This document shows, one piece after another, positions 57,046 through 64,000 of a DNA stretch of 64,000 nt (position 1 is the stretch's first letter; each line of letters begins with the position of its first letter). The notes under the pieces are model-generated. The model saw only the letters and a list, made by a program, of their open reading frames with translations. It did not search any database and had not been told where the DNA came from. Origin of the DNA: Agarivorans litoreus (lineage in GTDB: Bacteria; Pseudomonadota; Gammaproteobacteria; Enterobacterales; Celerinatantimonadaceae); contig NZ_BLPI01000001.1 in NCBI RefSeq assembly GCF_019649015.1, positions 1,773,001-1,837,000 on the forward strand, in the 5' to 3' direction. Position numbers and translations under genes: made by a program.

Positions 57046-57801
57046 ATGACATTCAATGACTTACACCATCAACAATCACCACTACTACTCTGCAATGTTT
57101 GGGATGTTGCCAGTGCGAATATAGCCAAAAAGCTTGGTTTTACCGCAATAGGAACATCAAGCGCGGCAATTGCTGCTGCCCGAGGTTTAGATGACGGTGA
57201 ACAGCTTTCGTTTAACGATCTAATCCAAGTTGTTGCGCAAATAAAGCAACACTGCAGTTTACCCTTAAGTGTCGATATAGAAGCGGGTTATAGCCAACAC
57301 CCTCAAACTATTGTCGACAACATACTGTCACTCAACAAACTCGGTGTAGTTGGAATAAACATTGAAGACAGCGTGGTAAAACAGCAGCGAGAATTGCTGT
57401 CTGCGAACGACTTTGCAGCCACGCTTTCCTTTATAAAAAACCAGCTGATGCAGAGAGAGATAGAAATCTTCATCAATGCCAGAAGTGATGTTTTCCTTGT
57501 TGGCTGCAAAGATGCCGTAAGGCTAGCCAAGCTACGTATGCAACTTTACATCGACGCCGGTGCAGATGGGATCTTTTTACCCGGTATAGAACAACTGGAA
57601 CATATTGAAGAACTAAGTCAACACTGCAGCGTGCCGCTAAATGTAATGTGCATGCCGCATTTAGCTAACTTTGCTCAACTGCATGCTGCTGGGGTTAAAC
57701 GCATCAGTATGGGTAACTTTGTATTTAACAACATGCAGCAACATCTAGAAAGTCAGCTTGCCAGCATTAAGCAAAGCCAATCTTTTGCTACCTTGTTTTA
57801 A
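57046..57801 (+). CDS. Isocitrate lyase/PEP mutase superfamily enzyme
   Basis: The 251-residue alpha/beta-barrel protein has the N-terminal LLCNVWDVASANIAKKLGFTAIGTSSAAIAAARG substrate-phosphate region, the metal-site VDIEAGYS, and GINIEDSV. The isocitrate-lyase KKCGH loop is absent, so it belongs to the PEP mutase, oxaloacetase or methylisocitrate lyase-like side; the substrate is uncertain. The start at 57046 fits family alignments from memory better than the ATG at 57010; neither has a strong Shine-Dalgarno. Confidence 0.82.
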   Translation: MTFNDLHHQQSPLLLCNVWDVASANIAKKLGFTAIGTSSAAIAAARGLDDGEQLSFNDLIQVVAQIKQHCSLPLSVDIEAGYSQHPQTIVDNILSLNKLGVVGINIEDSVVKQQRELLSANDFAATLSFIKNQLMQREIEIFINARSDVFLVGCKDAVRLAKLRMQLYIDAGADGIFLPGIEQLEHIEELSQHCSVPLNVMCMPHLANFAQLHAAGVKRISMGNFVFNNMQQHLESQLASIKQSQSFATLF

Positions 57802-57815
57802 GGCTTGGTATTAAT

Positions 57816-57841
57816 AGCTCCTGCCATTGCCGGAGCTTTTA
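57816..57841. terminator. Terminator between the PEP-mutase-like and FMN-reductase genes
   Basis: AGCTCC (57816-57821) pairs with GGAGCT (57832-57837), followed by a short T run, between converging genes. Confidence 0.65.
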
Positions 57842-57849
57842 AGGCCATT

Positions 57850-58419
57850 TTATTTAGCCAAACGTTTTGCGGTTTCAGCAACCCCAGCGCCTAAGGCTTT
57901 TACGCGCTGCTCCATATCTGTATCGGTTAATTGCCCTTCACTATTGAATGCCTGATAGGAAGAACCAACAGCCACTTGGTTTGGGCTAACCATTACTCCT
58001 AAGTTGAACAAAATATCACGGGTATGTGCCAAGCCACGAATGCCACCTAAACCACCGGGAGAAGTTGCCATGATACCTGCCACTTTTCCTTGGAAGGCTG
58101 AGCCAATATCGGCATCCTTGGAAGGGCGAGATAACCAATCTAAAGCATTTTTTAATACGCCTGAAATTGAGCCATTGTACTCCGGGCTGGCGATCAACAT
58201 GCCATCGGCCTGCGCAAAAAGGTGTTTTAAATCGTTAACTGAAGCAGGCGTGCCCTCGGCTTCTAAATCTTCTGAGTAAAGAGGGATGGCAAAATCAGGT
58301 AAGTCCACATAGCGAACTTCAGCGCCAGCTTCCTCGGCACCTTTGGCCGCAATTTTTACCAAGTTTTTATTGAACGATTGAGCGCGTAAGCTGCCTGCAA
58401 TAGCAATTAATTTAGTCAT
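57850..58419 (-). CDS. NADPH-dependent FMN reductase (chromate/quinone reductase type)
   Basis: The 189-residue flavodoxin-like protein has the FMN phosphate loop GSLRAQSFNK near the N-terminus and the second FMN site SPEYNGSISGVLKNALDWLSRP. Members reduce quinones, azo dyes or chromate in vitro with NAD(P)H. It is divergent from a LysR regulator gene, which suggests that regulator controls it. Confidence 0.9.
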   Translation of the reverse strand: MTKLIAIAGSLRAQSFNKNLVKIAAKGAEEAGAEVRYVDLPDFAIPLYSEDLEAEGTPASVNDLKHLFAQADGMLIASPEYNGSISGVLKNALDWLSRPSKDADIGSAFQGKVAGIMATSPGGLGGIRGLAHTRDILFNLGVMVSPNQVAVGSSYQAFNSEGQLTDTDMEQRVKALGAGVAETAKRLAK

Positions 58420-58520
58420 GTTGTGCTCCTAGGCCTAGCCTGAAAATGGAATTTATTTTCGATTTGAGAGCATTCTTACACAAGCAAATTTGAAGAAAAA
58501 CAACACCTGTGCAACACTTC

Positions 58521-58536
58521 TGTGCATGAATGCACA
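58521..58536. promoter_or_regulatory. Perfect palindrome overlapping the LysR gene start
   Basis: TGTGCAT-GA-ATGCACA is a 7-base perfect inverted repeat that includes the ATG at 58526. A LysR-type regulator could bind it to repress its own gene and act on the divergent reductase gene. It lies about 100 bases from the reductase start. Confidence 0.45.
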
Positions 58537-59416
58537 CAAGAATGATTGGAACGACATCCATATAGCTTATAAGGTTGCAACCTTAGGCACGCTTACCGCT
58601 GCCGCAGAAGCACTGGATGTACACCACAGTACGGTATTACGGCGAATAAATGCCTTGGAAGAGCGCCTAGGCACCCGCTTGTTTCATCGCCATGCCCGCG
58701 GCTACCAAGTCACCGAAGCAGGTTTATTACTTACCCAAACCGCCGAAAGCACCCAAAACGACTTTAACCGTTTATTGGGCAAACTGGCCGGCACCGACAA
58801 TCAGCTTTCCGGGACCTTGGTATTAACCACAGTGAACAATATGGCCGAGCTGCTATTGCCAATGCTGGCCGACTTCCAAGCGCTTTATCCCAACATCAAA
58901 TTGGAATATGCCGCCGACAGTAGAATTTTGAAACTAGAACACGGCGAAGCTCACGTAAGCATTCGCCCTGGTAAAAAGCCTAAAGATCTAGACTACGTGG
59001 TGCAGCACTTAGCCGATAGCCCCGTAACTCTGTATGGCTCAAGTGCTTATCTTAAAAAATACGGAAAAATAAAAAGCTTAAACAAGGTGGCTGGACATAA
59101 GTTTATTTCAACCATTGAGCCCTACTCGCAGATTAGCTTTATTAACTGGATGAATAGCGAGTTAGATCCGCAACAAATTGCTTTGCGGGTAAACGACTTT
59201 AATGCCTTTATTCCGGCCATAAAAGCTGGGTTTGGCGCAGCACCACTCAATTTTGAAACCGCCAAGGCCTACCCAGACCTGCTGCCGCTAATGGCACCAC
59301 CAGAACACTGGGCCATTCCACAATGGCTTACCACCCATGTAGATATGCACCGCACCAGTAAAGTTCAGGCCTTCACGCAGTTTTTGAAGCAACGTTTTAA
59401 TGCGCTAGCCAACTAA
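58526..59416 (+). CDS. LysR-family transcriptional regulator
   Basis: The 296-residue regulator has an N-terminal winged helix-turn-helix (GTLTAAAEALDVHHSTVLRRINALEERLGTRLF) and a periplasmic-binding-like effector domain (about 95-290). The frame extends to a TTG at 58490 but the ATG at 58526 better fits family starts; neither has a clear Shine-Dalgarno. It is divergently transcribed from the FMN reductase gene. Confidence 0.88.
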   Translation: MNAHKNDWNDIHIAYKVATLGTLTAAAEALDVHHSTVLRRINALEERLGTRLFHRHARGYQVTEAGLLLTQTAESTQNDFNRLLGKLAGTDNQLSGTLVLTTVNNMAELLLPMLADFQALYPNIKLEYAADSRILKLEHGEAHVSIRPGKKPKDLDYVVQHLADSPVTLYGSSAYLKKYGKIKSLNKVAGHKFISTIEPYSQISFINWMNSELDPQQIALRVNDFNAFIPAIKAGFGAAPLNFETAKAYPDLLPLMAPPEHWAIPQWLTTHVDMHRTSKVQAFTQFLKQRFNALAN

Positions 59417-59425
59417 TTGAAGTGC

Positions 59426-60013
59426 TTAGTCTACCTCAGGCAAATAACGGTAATGGCCGGTTATTTGGTAACTAAACAGCATGTCGTTTAGTTGCGGCCC
59501 CAGGCCAATGTTATGAACAATTTTTGGAACGCCAGCTGCTGTGTATTGGTCACTCACAATGCCGATATGGGGCAGATTACCGGGGAGCATCCAAGTCACA
59601 ATATCACCTGGCAAATAGCTGCTAGCGCTATCACTTACAGCTACCGATTCACCATGGCGGGTAAAAAACACCTGAAGATTAGGCACTCTGCGATGGTCAA
59701 TATTACGATCGGTGCGGCTTAAGCCCCAGATACGTTTAGATGGATACTGCGCAAAATGCTGCTTCATGTCTTCATGTACTAGAACCTGTAGATCAATGCC
59801 AAGTGCACGGTAGGAACGAATAAGCACATCGGTGCACACCCCAAAGTGTTCGGGCACATCACCATTAGGGTAATCCAGCGCAAAGTAGGCACCATTGTAA
59901 ATCACCGTGTGCTCTGTTCGCGTCAAGGCAGCATCAACCAACTGTTGCGAAAAAGTGCTGCCAAGCACCGGTAATGAAACCACGCCTACTAGCAACAACA
60001 CCAACCTAAACAT
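59426..60013 (-). CDS. DUF1287 secreted protein
   Basis: The 195-residue protein has a signal peptide (about 1-18) and the DUF1287 blocks: YFALDYPNGDVPEHFGVCTDVLIRSYRALGIDLQ, VHEDMKQHFAQYP, NIDHRRVPNLQVFF and PGDIVTWMLPGNLPHIGIVSD. The Cys of GVCTD and the His of LPHIGIV are placed like the catalytic pair of NlpC/P60-type peptidases, so a cell-wall or amidase role is possible but unproven. The ATG at 60013 follows GGAG by 5 bases; the longer frame to 60043 is rejected. Confidence 0.85.
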   Translation of the reverse strand: MFRLVLLLVGVVSLPVLGSTFSQQLVDAALTRTEHTVIYNGAYFALDYPNGDVPEHFGVCTDVLIRSYRALGIDLQVLVHEDMKQHFAQYPSKRIWGLSRTDRNIDHRRVPNLQVFFTRHGESVAVSDSASSYLPGDIVTWMLPGNLPHIGIVSDQYTAAGVPKIVHNIGLGPQLNDMLFSYQITGHYRYLPEVD

Positions 60014-60206
60014 AATACTCCCTATCGATGACTTACCATTCACTCAACGCTATCTTACTCATTTCCAGCATCATTACTAACAATTAAGTCAATGTGAAGA
60101 CGCCATTCACCCATATTTACCAATGCAAGCTTATAGTGCATAGCTAGATCCAGCTCACTAAATAAGCAAAATTCTCTAATACTATGGAGGTAGCTCTAAC
60201 CCTCAA

Positions 60207-60274
60207 TTGATGTAGATCATTTTTTGTAGGCTACTCGCTGGTTATGTTGAAAGTGTAACAACAATAAATAGAGG
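60207..60274 (+). promoter_or_regulatory. FNR-type site and class II promoter for the 58-codon gene
   Basis: TTGATGTAGATCAT at 60207-60220 matches the FNR consensus at 9 of 10 fixed positions. A -10-like TATGTT at 60243-60248 predicts a transcription start near 60255, which puts the FNR site centre (60213.5) at -41.5, the standard class II activation distance. GAGG at 60271-60274 is 8 bases before the ATG at 60283. All elements fit together, so induction at low oxygen is predicted. Confidence 0.7.
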
Positions 60275-60282
60275 TAATAAAA

Positions 60283-60459
60283 ATGGAATTAATACAAGAT
60301 CCGCGTTGTTATACCGACGTTTGTATAGACGGCCAATGGTACCACTACGACCATTGCGGCACTTCTGCTTATATGCTTAAAGGTGGAGCGTCTTCGGGCA
60401 TAGAGTTGCAAAGCATTCCCACCACCGAAAACGAATTAATCGAACTATTGTCTAGATAA
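60283..60459 (+). CDS. Small cysteine-containing protein (58 residues), likely FNR-activated
   Basis: ATG at 60283, preceded by GAGG at the right spacing, opens a 58-codon frame ending TAA at 60459 and followed by a terminator-like hairpin. The product is soluble, without signal or membrane segment, and has three cysteines (C9, C14, C25). It has an aromatic, His-rich centre (DGQWYHYDHCG) and an acidic C-terminus. I recognise no named family. The promoter arrangement suggests a role when oxygen is low. Ribosome site, promoter and terminator together make a real gene likely. Confidence 0.7.
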   Translation: MELIQDPRCYTDVCIDGQWYHYDHCGTSAYMLKGGASSGIELQSIPTTENELIELLSR

Positions 60460-60473
60460 GAGCTGGTAACTTG

Positions 60474-60505
60474 CACCTGTTCGAGCTGAACGGGTGGCTA
60501 GTTTT
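60474..60505 (+). terminator. Terminator of the 58-codon gene
   Basis: CACCTGTTC (60474-60482) pairs with GAACGGGTG (60488-60496) with one T-G pair, followed by GCTAGTTTTG. Confidence 0.65.
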
Positions 60506-60600
60506 GACAAAGCATGCGCCACACATTGATTGGCTAAACCGCTAAGTGCAAAGCCTCCATTTCTGCTTGTGCCTTTCCCCTACTACAAAGACTCGCAAAG

Positions 60601-60627
60601 AAAAACGGCTACCCGAAGATAGCCGTT
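60601..60627 (-). terminator. Terminator of the pullulanase gene
   Basis: On the minus strand AACGGCTA pairs with TAGCCGTT (60620-60627 with 60604-60611) and runs into further T residues. It lies 38 bases after the pullulanase stop. Confidence 0.75.
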
Positions 60628-60664
60628 GTTGCTGCTGCAGTATCGGCTGCAGTGTTTACCAGAT

Positions 60665-63600
60665 TTATCCCTTCACTGGTAAGCCATCACCACGTGCAGC
60701 CAAACGAGGCTGAACGAATACTGCAGTGGTCATAGCAGGTACTTCAAAAGTGCCATCAGCAAACTCAGCGCCTTTAACCACTAAGTCAGTTGAACGTTGC
60801 TGTACAGGGTGCAACTCAAATCCCTGTGCATTGTTAATGCTAACTTGCTGGGTTTCTGCTGTTGCGTTTACCATCACCACAATCGCATCATAGTTACTGT
60901 CTAAGTCAGCGCCTGAATGAATACCATTGTCGATTGATTGCACAATCACACCCGGTATTTGGTCTAGCCCAGTATTGTGGAAGTCGATACGCGCCATAAT
61001 GTCTTGCTTAGCATTCATGCGGAATAGCGTTGAGCTGGTGCGCATTTCCATTAAATCAAAGAAGCGTAGTTTGGCATCTTCAATATGTTGCGGCTCGGCT
61101 TGAGTTTCAGGGTTAGCAATGATTTTCTTAATCACATCATAGTTTGCGCCATCGATGTGTTTCATCGGCAAGCCCTTGTTCCAGTTGTTATCTTGGGCGG
61201 TGAAATCAACACGGTTGTACCAATCACCCGAGTCATAACTATCACGCTCCATTGACTTAGAACGCAGCAACTCTGAGCCCATGTGGATAAACGGTATACC
61301 TTGACCTGTCATCACCGTAGATAAAGCAACGGTTTGCATACGTGCACGTTGCTCTGGCGTTAACTCTTCGGCCAATTTGTACTGATTAATGTCCCACAGA
61401 GTTTGGTTATCGTGCTTAGATACGTAAGAAATATTCTCTTGGGCACTTTCGGTGTAGCCCGCTGGTTGCTCATCACCACCATAAAGCAATTCACTGCCCT
61501 TGATGCGATCGCCATTACGGTCAACAAATTGGAAATCGGCCAAGTTACCCGCCATGCCTACACGGATAAGGTCGGCGTTGTACATCCAAGTTTCGTTGTA
61601 AGTGCTGTCAGGCGTATCGGCATTGAGTTCATTGGCTAAAACCGCATTGGCAAAACCTTGCTGCTTACGTAGCTGCTCACCATCATCAAATGGACTACCA
61701 CCACGAATACCATCACGTAAACGGTCAGAGAAAGTACCTATTCCAGTGCCCGCCATGTTTAGCTGGTTTGCTTGAACAAAACGAGCGTCATCTTGCACTT
61801 CACCAAAGGTCCAGCCTTCGCCGTAAAAGTAATTATCTGGCGATACTTTTTGCACTTCTTCTAGTGCTTCGATCATTAAGTCTTTTGGTTGGTGACCCAT
61901 TAAGTCAAAACGGAAACCGTCAATTTGGTAATCACGCGCCCACACAATTAACGAGTCAACCATCAGCTTACCCATCATTTTGTGTTCGGTAGCGGTGTTG
62001 TCACAACAGGTTGAGTTTTCCACTACACCGGTATCAATGGTTAAGCGTTGGTAGTATCCCGGTACAATTTTATCCAACACCGACTTATCGTTGCTAGGGC
62101 CAGAACCATGGGTATGGTTATACACCACATCCATAATCACTCGCATATCTTGCTGATGTAAATGCTTCACCATTTGGCGGAATTCTAGAATACGCTGTTT
62201 GCCATGTGCATCAGTAGCATAGCTGCCTTCTGGCACATTAAAGTGGAACGGGTCGTAACCCCAGTTAAAGCTATCGTACTGGCGTAAATCGTTCACTAAA
62301 GCCTGTACTTTTTCAGTGGCAGGATTTTCATCAACATAAGCTTGCAGCACATCTTCAATCACCGCCGACTTATCGGTACCGTCTTCACACACGCCAGCAT
62401 TGGCATTTAGCTCACACAGCTCACCAATGGTGCCATCAATGTCTACGCGATTTACTTCATCAACCGTAGCAATATCAAACACTGGTAACAGGTGCACATT
62501 ATTTAAACCGCGATCGCGTAACTGCATTAAATGCTTATAACTGGCGCGTTCTTCATCGGTAAAGGCTAAGTACTTACCGGTATATTCTGGATTACCATCT
62601 TCATCGGCAAAACTAAAATCTCGTACCTGTGTTTCGTACAATACGTAATCGGTCGGTGAGTCAATGGTTGGCGGAACAATGCTGTCCCAACCACTTGGGA
62701 ACAATTCACTGTCATTTTGTAAATCAACGACCTGCGAATGGGTGCTATTAGCCGATAAACTGAGTGAGTAAGGGTCGGTCACCATTAACGTTTCAATACG
62801 CTGACTATTTGGATGGTATACCTCCACTTGATAGCGGTAAAAAACATCCACCATATTAGGCATCGCATCGCTAGACCAAATACCCGTTGCAGGATCAAAC
62901 TCCATAGCCACAAAGCCTTGATCGGCGCGTGCGCTTAAGTCTTCATCGTACAAGGCCAGCTTTACATCTTTAGCCGTAGGTGCCCAAAGACGGAAAGTTG
63001 TTAAGCTGTCTTGAATCACCGCACCCAGTGGCTCATCTTTAGCATTTTCCCAATATAGGTCATCTAGCGCCCCAGGAATTTGCAACAAGGTAGCAGCAAC
63101 CACTTCTTCATCTTGATTATACGCCGCAGCCACTAGCTGGCCTTTTATCACCTCGGCAGCTTGTTCTGCATTTAATTCGTAAGCTTGTAAATGCGCTAAA
63201 TGAGGGAATTGAGCTTTCACCTCTGCTGGCATCTCAGTAATGTTTAATTCTAGGGCTTCGCCACCCTCTATTGTCTTATCTTCGATATTCACCGAAATGC
63301 CAGCATTGGCAGAATGGTACAGTTTAAATTGGCTACCATTTGCATCCCATAGAATGAGGTTATCACGCACCCAATGTGCACTTGCGCCAACAATGCCAAC
63401 TGGAGGTTGGTTTACCTCGGTATAATCGGTATCTACATACACCTTGTCATCGCCCGCCTTTATCAAGCCATGTTTGTAGTCTGTGTAGTAGAAGCGCAGG
63501 TCGCCAGTTTGACCACCTTGCTCTAAATTACGCGGGATCATATTGATACACTCACCAGCATGATAAGCGTCAATCACCCAGTAAGCGCCGTAAGTTTCGT

Positions 63601-63904
63601 TAATGCCGGTGTATGCCATGCCAGCATCCCAACCACCTGTAGCGTCACCGTCAGTGCCATCGCCCCAACCATTACAACTGGCATCGTTCCAGCCGTGAAT
63701 AGTCCAACCTTGGTAGTATTCTTCTAAAGACTGATTGCTTGCTTTGGCATCGTTTAAACGGTAATAAATGGCAATTTGACCGTCTTTTAGGTCTACAAGA
63801 CCGTTTTGATCACCATTGTCATTGTTACTGCTGCTATTACAGGCAGCCAACGAAACTGCAGCCAGCACTGGCAACGTTAACCTTGCCACTTTAGATAATT
63901 CCAT
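60665..63904 (-). CDS. pulA: Lipoprotein pullulanase (GH13) with CBM41
   Basis: The 1079-residue protein has a lipoprotein signal with lipobox LAAC (C22 lipidated; Asn at +2, so outer-membrane sorting is expected) and a short Asn/Ser linker. A CBM41-like carbohydrate module (about 40-150) and N-terminal beta domains follow. The GH13 barrel has DVVYNHTHGSGP, the nucleophile Asp in IDGFRFDLMGH, the acid Glu in YGEGWTFG and the transition-state His-Asp in SKHDNQTLWD. It debranches alpha-1,6 links of pullulan, starch or glycogen. PulA of Klebsiella is a type II secreted lipoprotein, so the gsp system here is a plausible exporter. No MalT-type box was recognised upstream. Confidence 0.92.
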   Translation of the reverse strand: MELSKVARLTLPVLAAVSLAACNSSSNNDNGDQNGLVDLKDGQIAIYYRLNDAKASNQSLEEYYQGWTIHGWNDASCNGWGDGTDGDATGGWDAGMAYTGINETYGAYWVIDAYHAGECINMIPRNLEQGGQTGDLRFYYTDYKHGLIKAGDDKVYVDTDYTEVNQPPVGIVGASAHWVRDNLILWDANGSQFKLYHSANAGISVNIEDKTIEGGEALELNITEMPAEVKAQFPHLAHLQAYELNAEQAAEVIKGQLVAAAYNQDEEVVAATLLQIPGALDDLYWENAKDEPLGAVIQDSLTTFRLWAPTAKDVKLALYDEDLSARADQGFVAMEFDPATGIWSSDAMPNMVDVFYRYQVEVYHPNSQRIETLMVTDPYSLSLSANSTHSQVVDLQNDSELFPSGWDSIVPPTIDSPTDYVLYETQVRDFSFADEDGNPEYTGKYLAFTDEERASYKHLMQLRDRGLNNVHLLPVFDIATVDEVNRVDIDGTIGELCELNANAGVCEDGTDKSAVIEDVLQAYVDENPATEKVQALVNDLRQYDSFNWGYDPFHFNVPEGSYATDAHGKQRILEFRQMVKHLHQQDMRVIMDVVYNHTHGSGPSNDKSVLDKIVPGYYQRLTIDTGVVENSTCCDNTATEHKMMGKLMVDSLIVWARDYQIDGFRFDLMGHQPKDLMIEALEEVQKVSPDNYFYGEGWTFGEVQDDARFVQANQLNMAGTGIGTFSDRLRDGIRGGSPFDDGEQLRKQQGFANAVLANELNADTPDSTYNETWMYNADLIRVGMAGNLADFQFVDRNGDRIKGSELLYGGDEQPAGYTESAQENISYVSKHDNQTLWDINQYKLAEELTPEQRARMQTVALSTVMTGQGIPFIHMGSELLRSKSMERDSYDSGDWYNRVDFTAQDNNWNKGLPMKHIDGANYDVIKKIIANPETQAEPQHIEDAKLRFFDLMEMRTSSTLFRMNAKQDIMARIDFHNTGLDQIPGVIVQSIDNGIHSGADLDSNYDAIVVMVNATAETQQVSINNAQGFELHPVQQRSTDLVVKGAEFADGTFEVPAMTTAVFVQPRLAARGDGLPVKG

Positions 63905-64000
63905 TCCGAGATAACCTCATTAGTTTTATTTTTATAGTGTTTAATGCTTTGAAACTTTCATTTTTCAGCCTATACATCTAATTAAGCCAAAACTGTGAGA

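Noticed and set aside
1-64000. CRISPR arrays, tRNA, rRNA or prophage
   Set aside because: I saw no regularly spaced direct repeats, no tRNA cloverleaf, no rRNA signature and no phage structural genes.
63905-64000. MalT box upstream of the pullulanase gene
   Set aside because: No match to the GGGGA(T/G)GAGG-type motif in the visible 96 bases; control may lie outside the window.

Overview
The window looks like a chromosome segment of a marine gammaproteobacterium of the Alteromonadales type. Agarivorans or a close relative is my best guess, inferred from gene content, synteny and moderate base composition; I could not test it by alignment. Housekeeping neighbourhoods typical of Gammaproteobacteria are present: ubiCA beside plsB, glpEG, cysQ-nudE and yrfG flanking a complete type II secretion operon, hslR-hslO-pckA, and pyrBI. 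I see no rRNA, tRNA or CRISPR array.

Layout. 1-7.6 kb: an NAD-dependent dehydrogenase, a secreted PEP-CTERM-type metalloprotease, plsB, ubiC-ubiA, a FliL-like periplasmic protein and glpE-glpG. 7.7-10.7 kb: an insertion cluster made of a MITE-like element, an IS110/IS1111-type element and an IS4-family element, packed between glpE and the end of a branched-chain amino-acid (liv) transport operon. 10.7-19.5 kb: livFGMH and livJ, a MscS-family channel and prlC. 19.5-31.8 kb: a second MITE-like copy, an orphan sensor kinase, gor, gltS, a second PEP-CTERM protein, an M14 carboxypeptidase, an unknown membrane protein, an RbgA-type GTPase, cytochrome c5, cysQ, nudE and yrfG. 31.8-43.1 kb: the gspCDEFGHIJKLMN operon, transcribed leftwards with most junctions overlapping by 1-4 bases. 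43.1-49.9 kb: hslR-hslO, pckA, an orphan PotF-like binding protein, a short DksA-like protein and pyrBI. 50-64 kb: an outer-membrane beta-barrel protein, a sialidase-fold protein, yiaW-yiaV, yceH, a hemerythrin-GGDEF oxygen/c-di-GMP protein, an orphan FetB permease, a PEP-mutase-like enzyme, a divergent LysR/FMN-reductase pair, a DUF1287 protein, a 58-residue small protein behind a near-perfect FNR site, and a large lipoprotein pullulanase.

How the parts fit. The type II secretion system is the main surface-export machine. The pullulanase lipoprotein is a plausible client, since PulA is the classical substrate of this pathway in Klebsiella. Two proteins end in EP-motif, transmembrane, basic tails, implying an exosortase elsewhere in the genome. 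Oxygen-related control appears twice in the last 10 kb: the hemerythrin-GGDEF protein and the FNR-type promoter in front of the small Cys-containing protein.

Most notable findings. First, a dispersed MITE-like family occurs here as two long copies (about 262-264 bp) and two short copies (about 65 bp). The short copies look like the two ends of the long form joined together, and the long copies share an internal stem whose arms differ in sequence but stay complementary. Second, the FNR site, -10 box, Shine-Dalgarno and 58-codon frame at 60.2-60.46 kb fit a class II FNR promoter. Third, the IS110-type element has a roughly 200-base non-coding end that should encode its bridge RNA.
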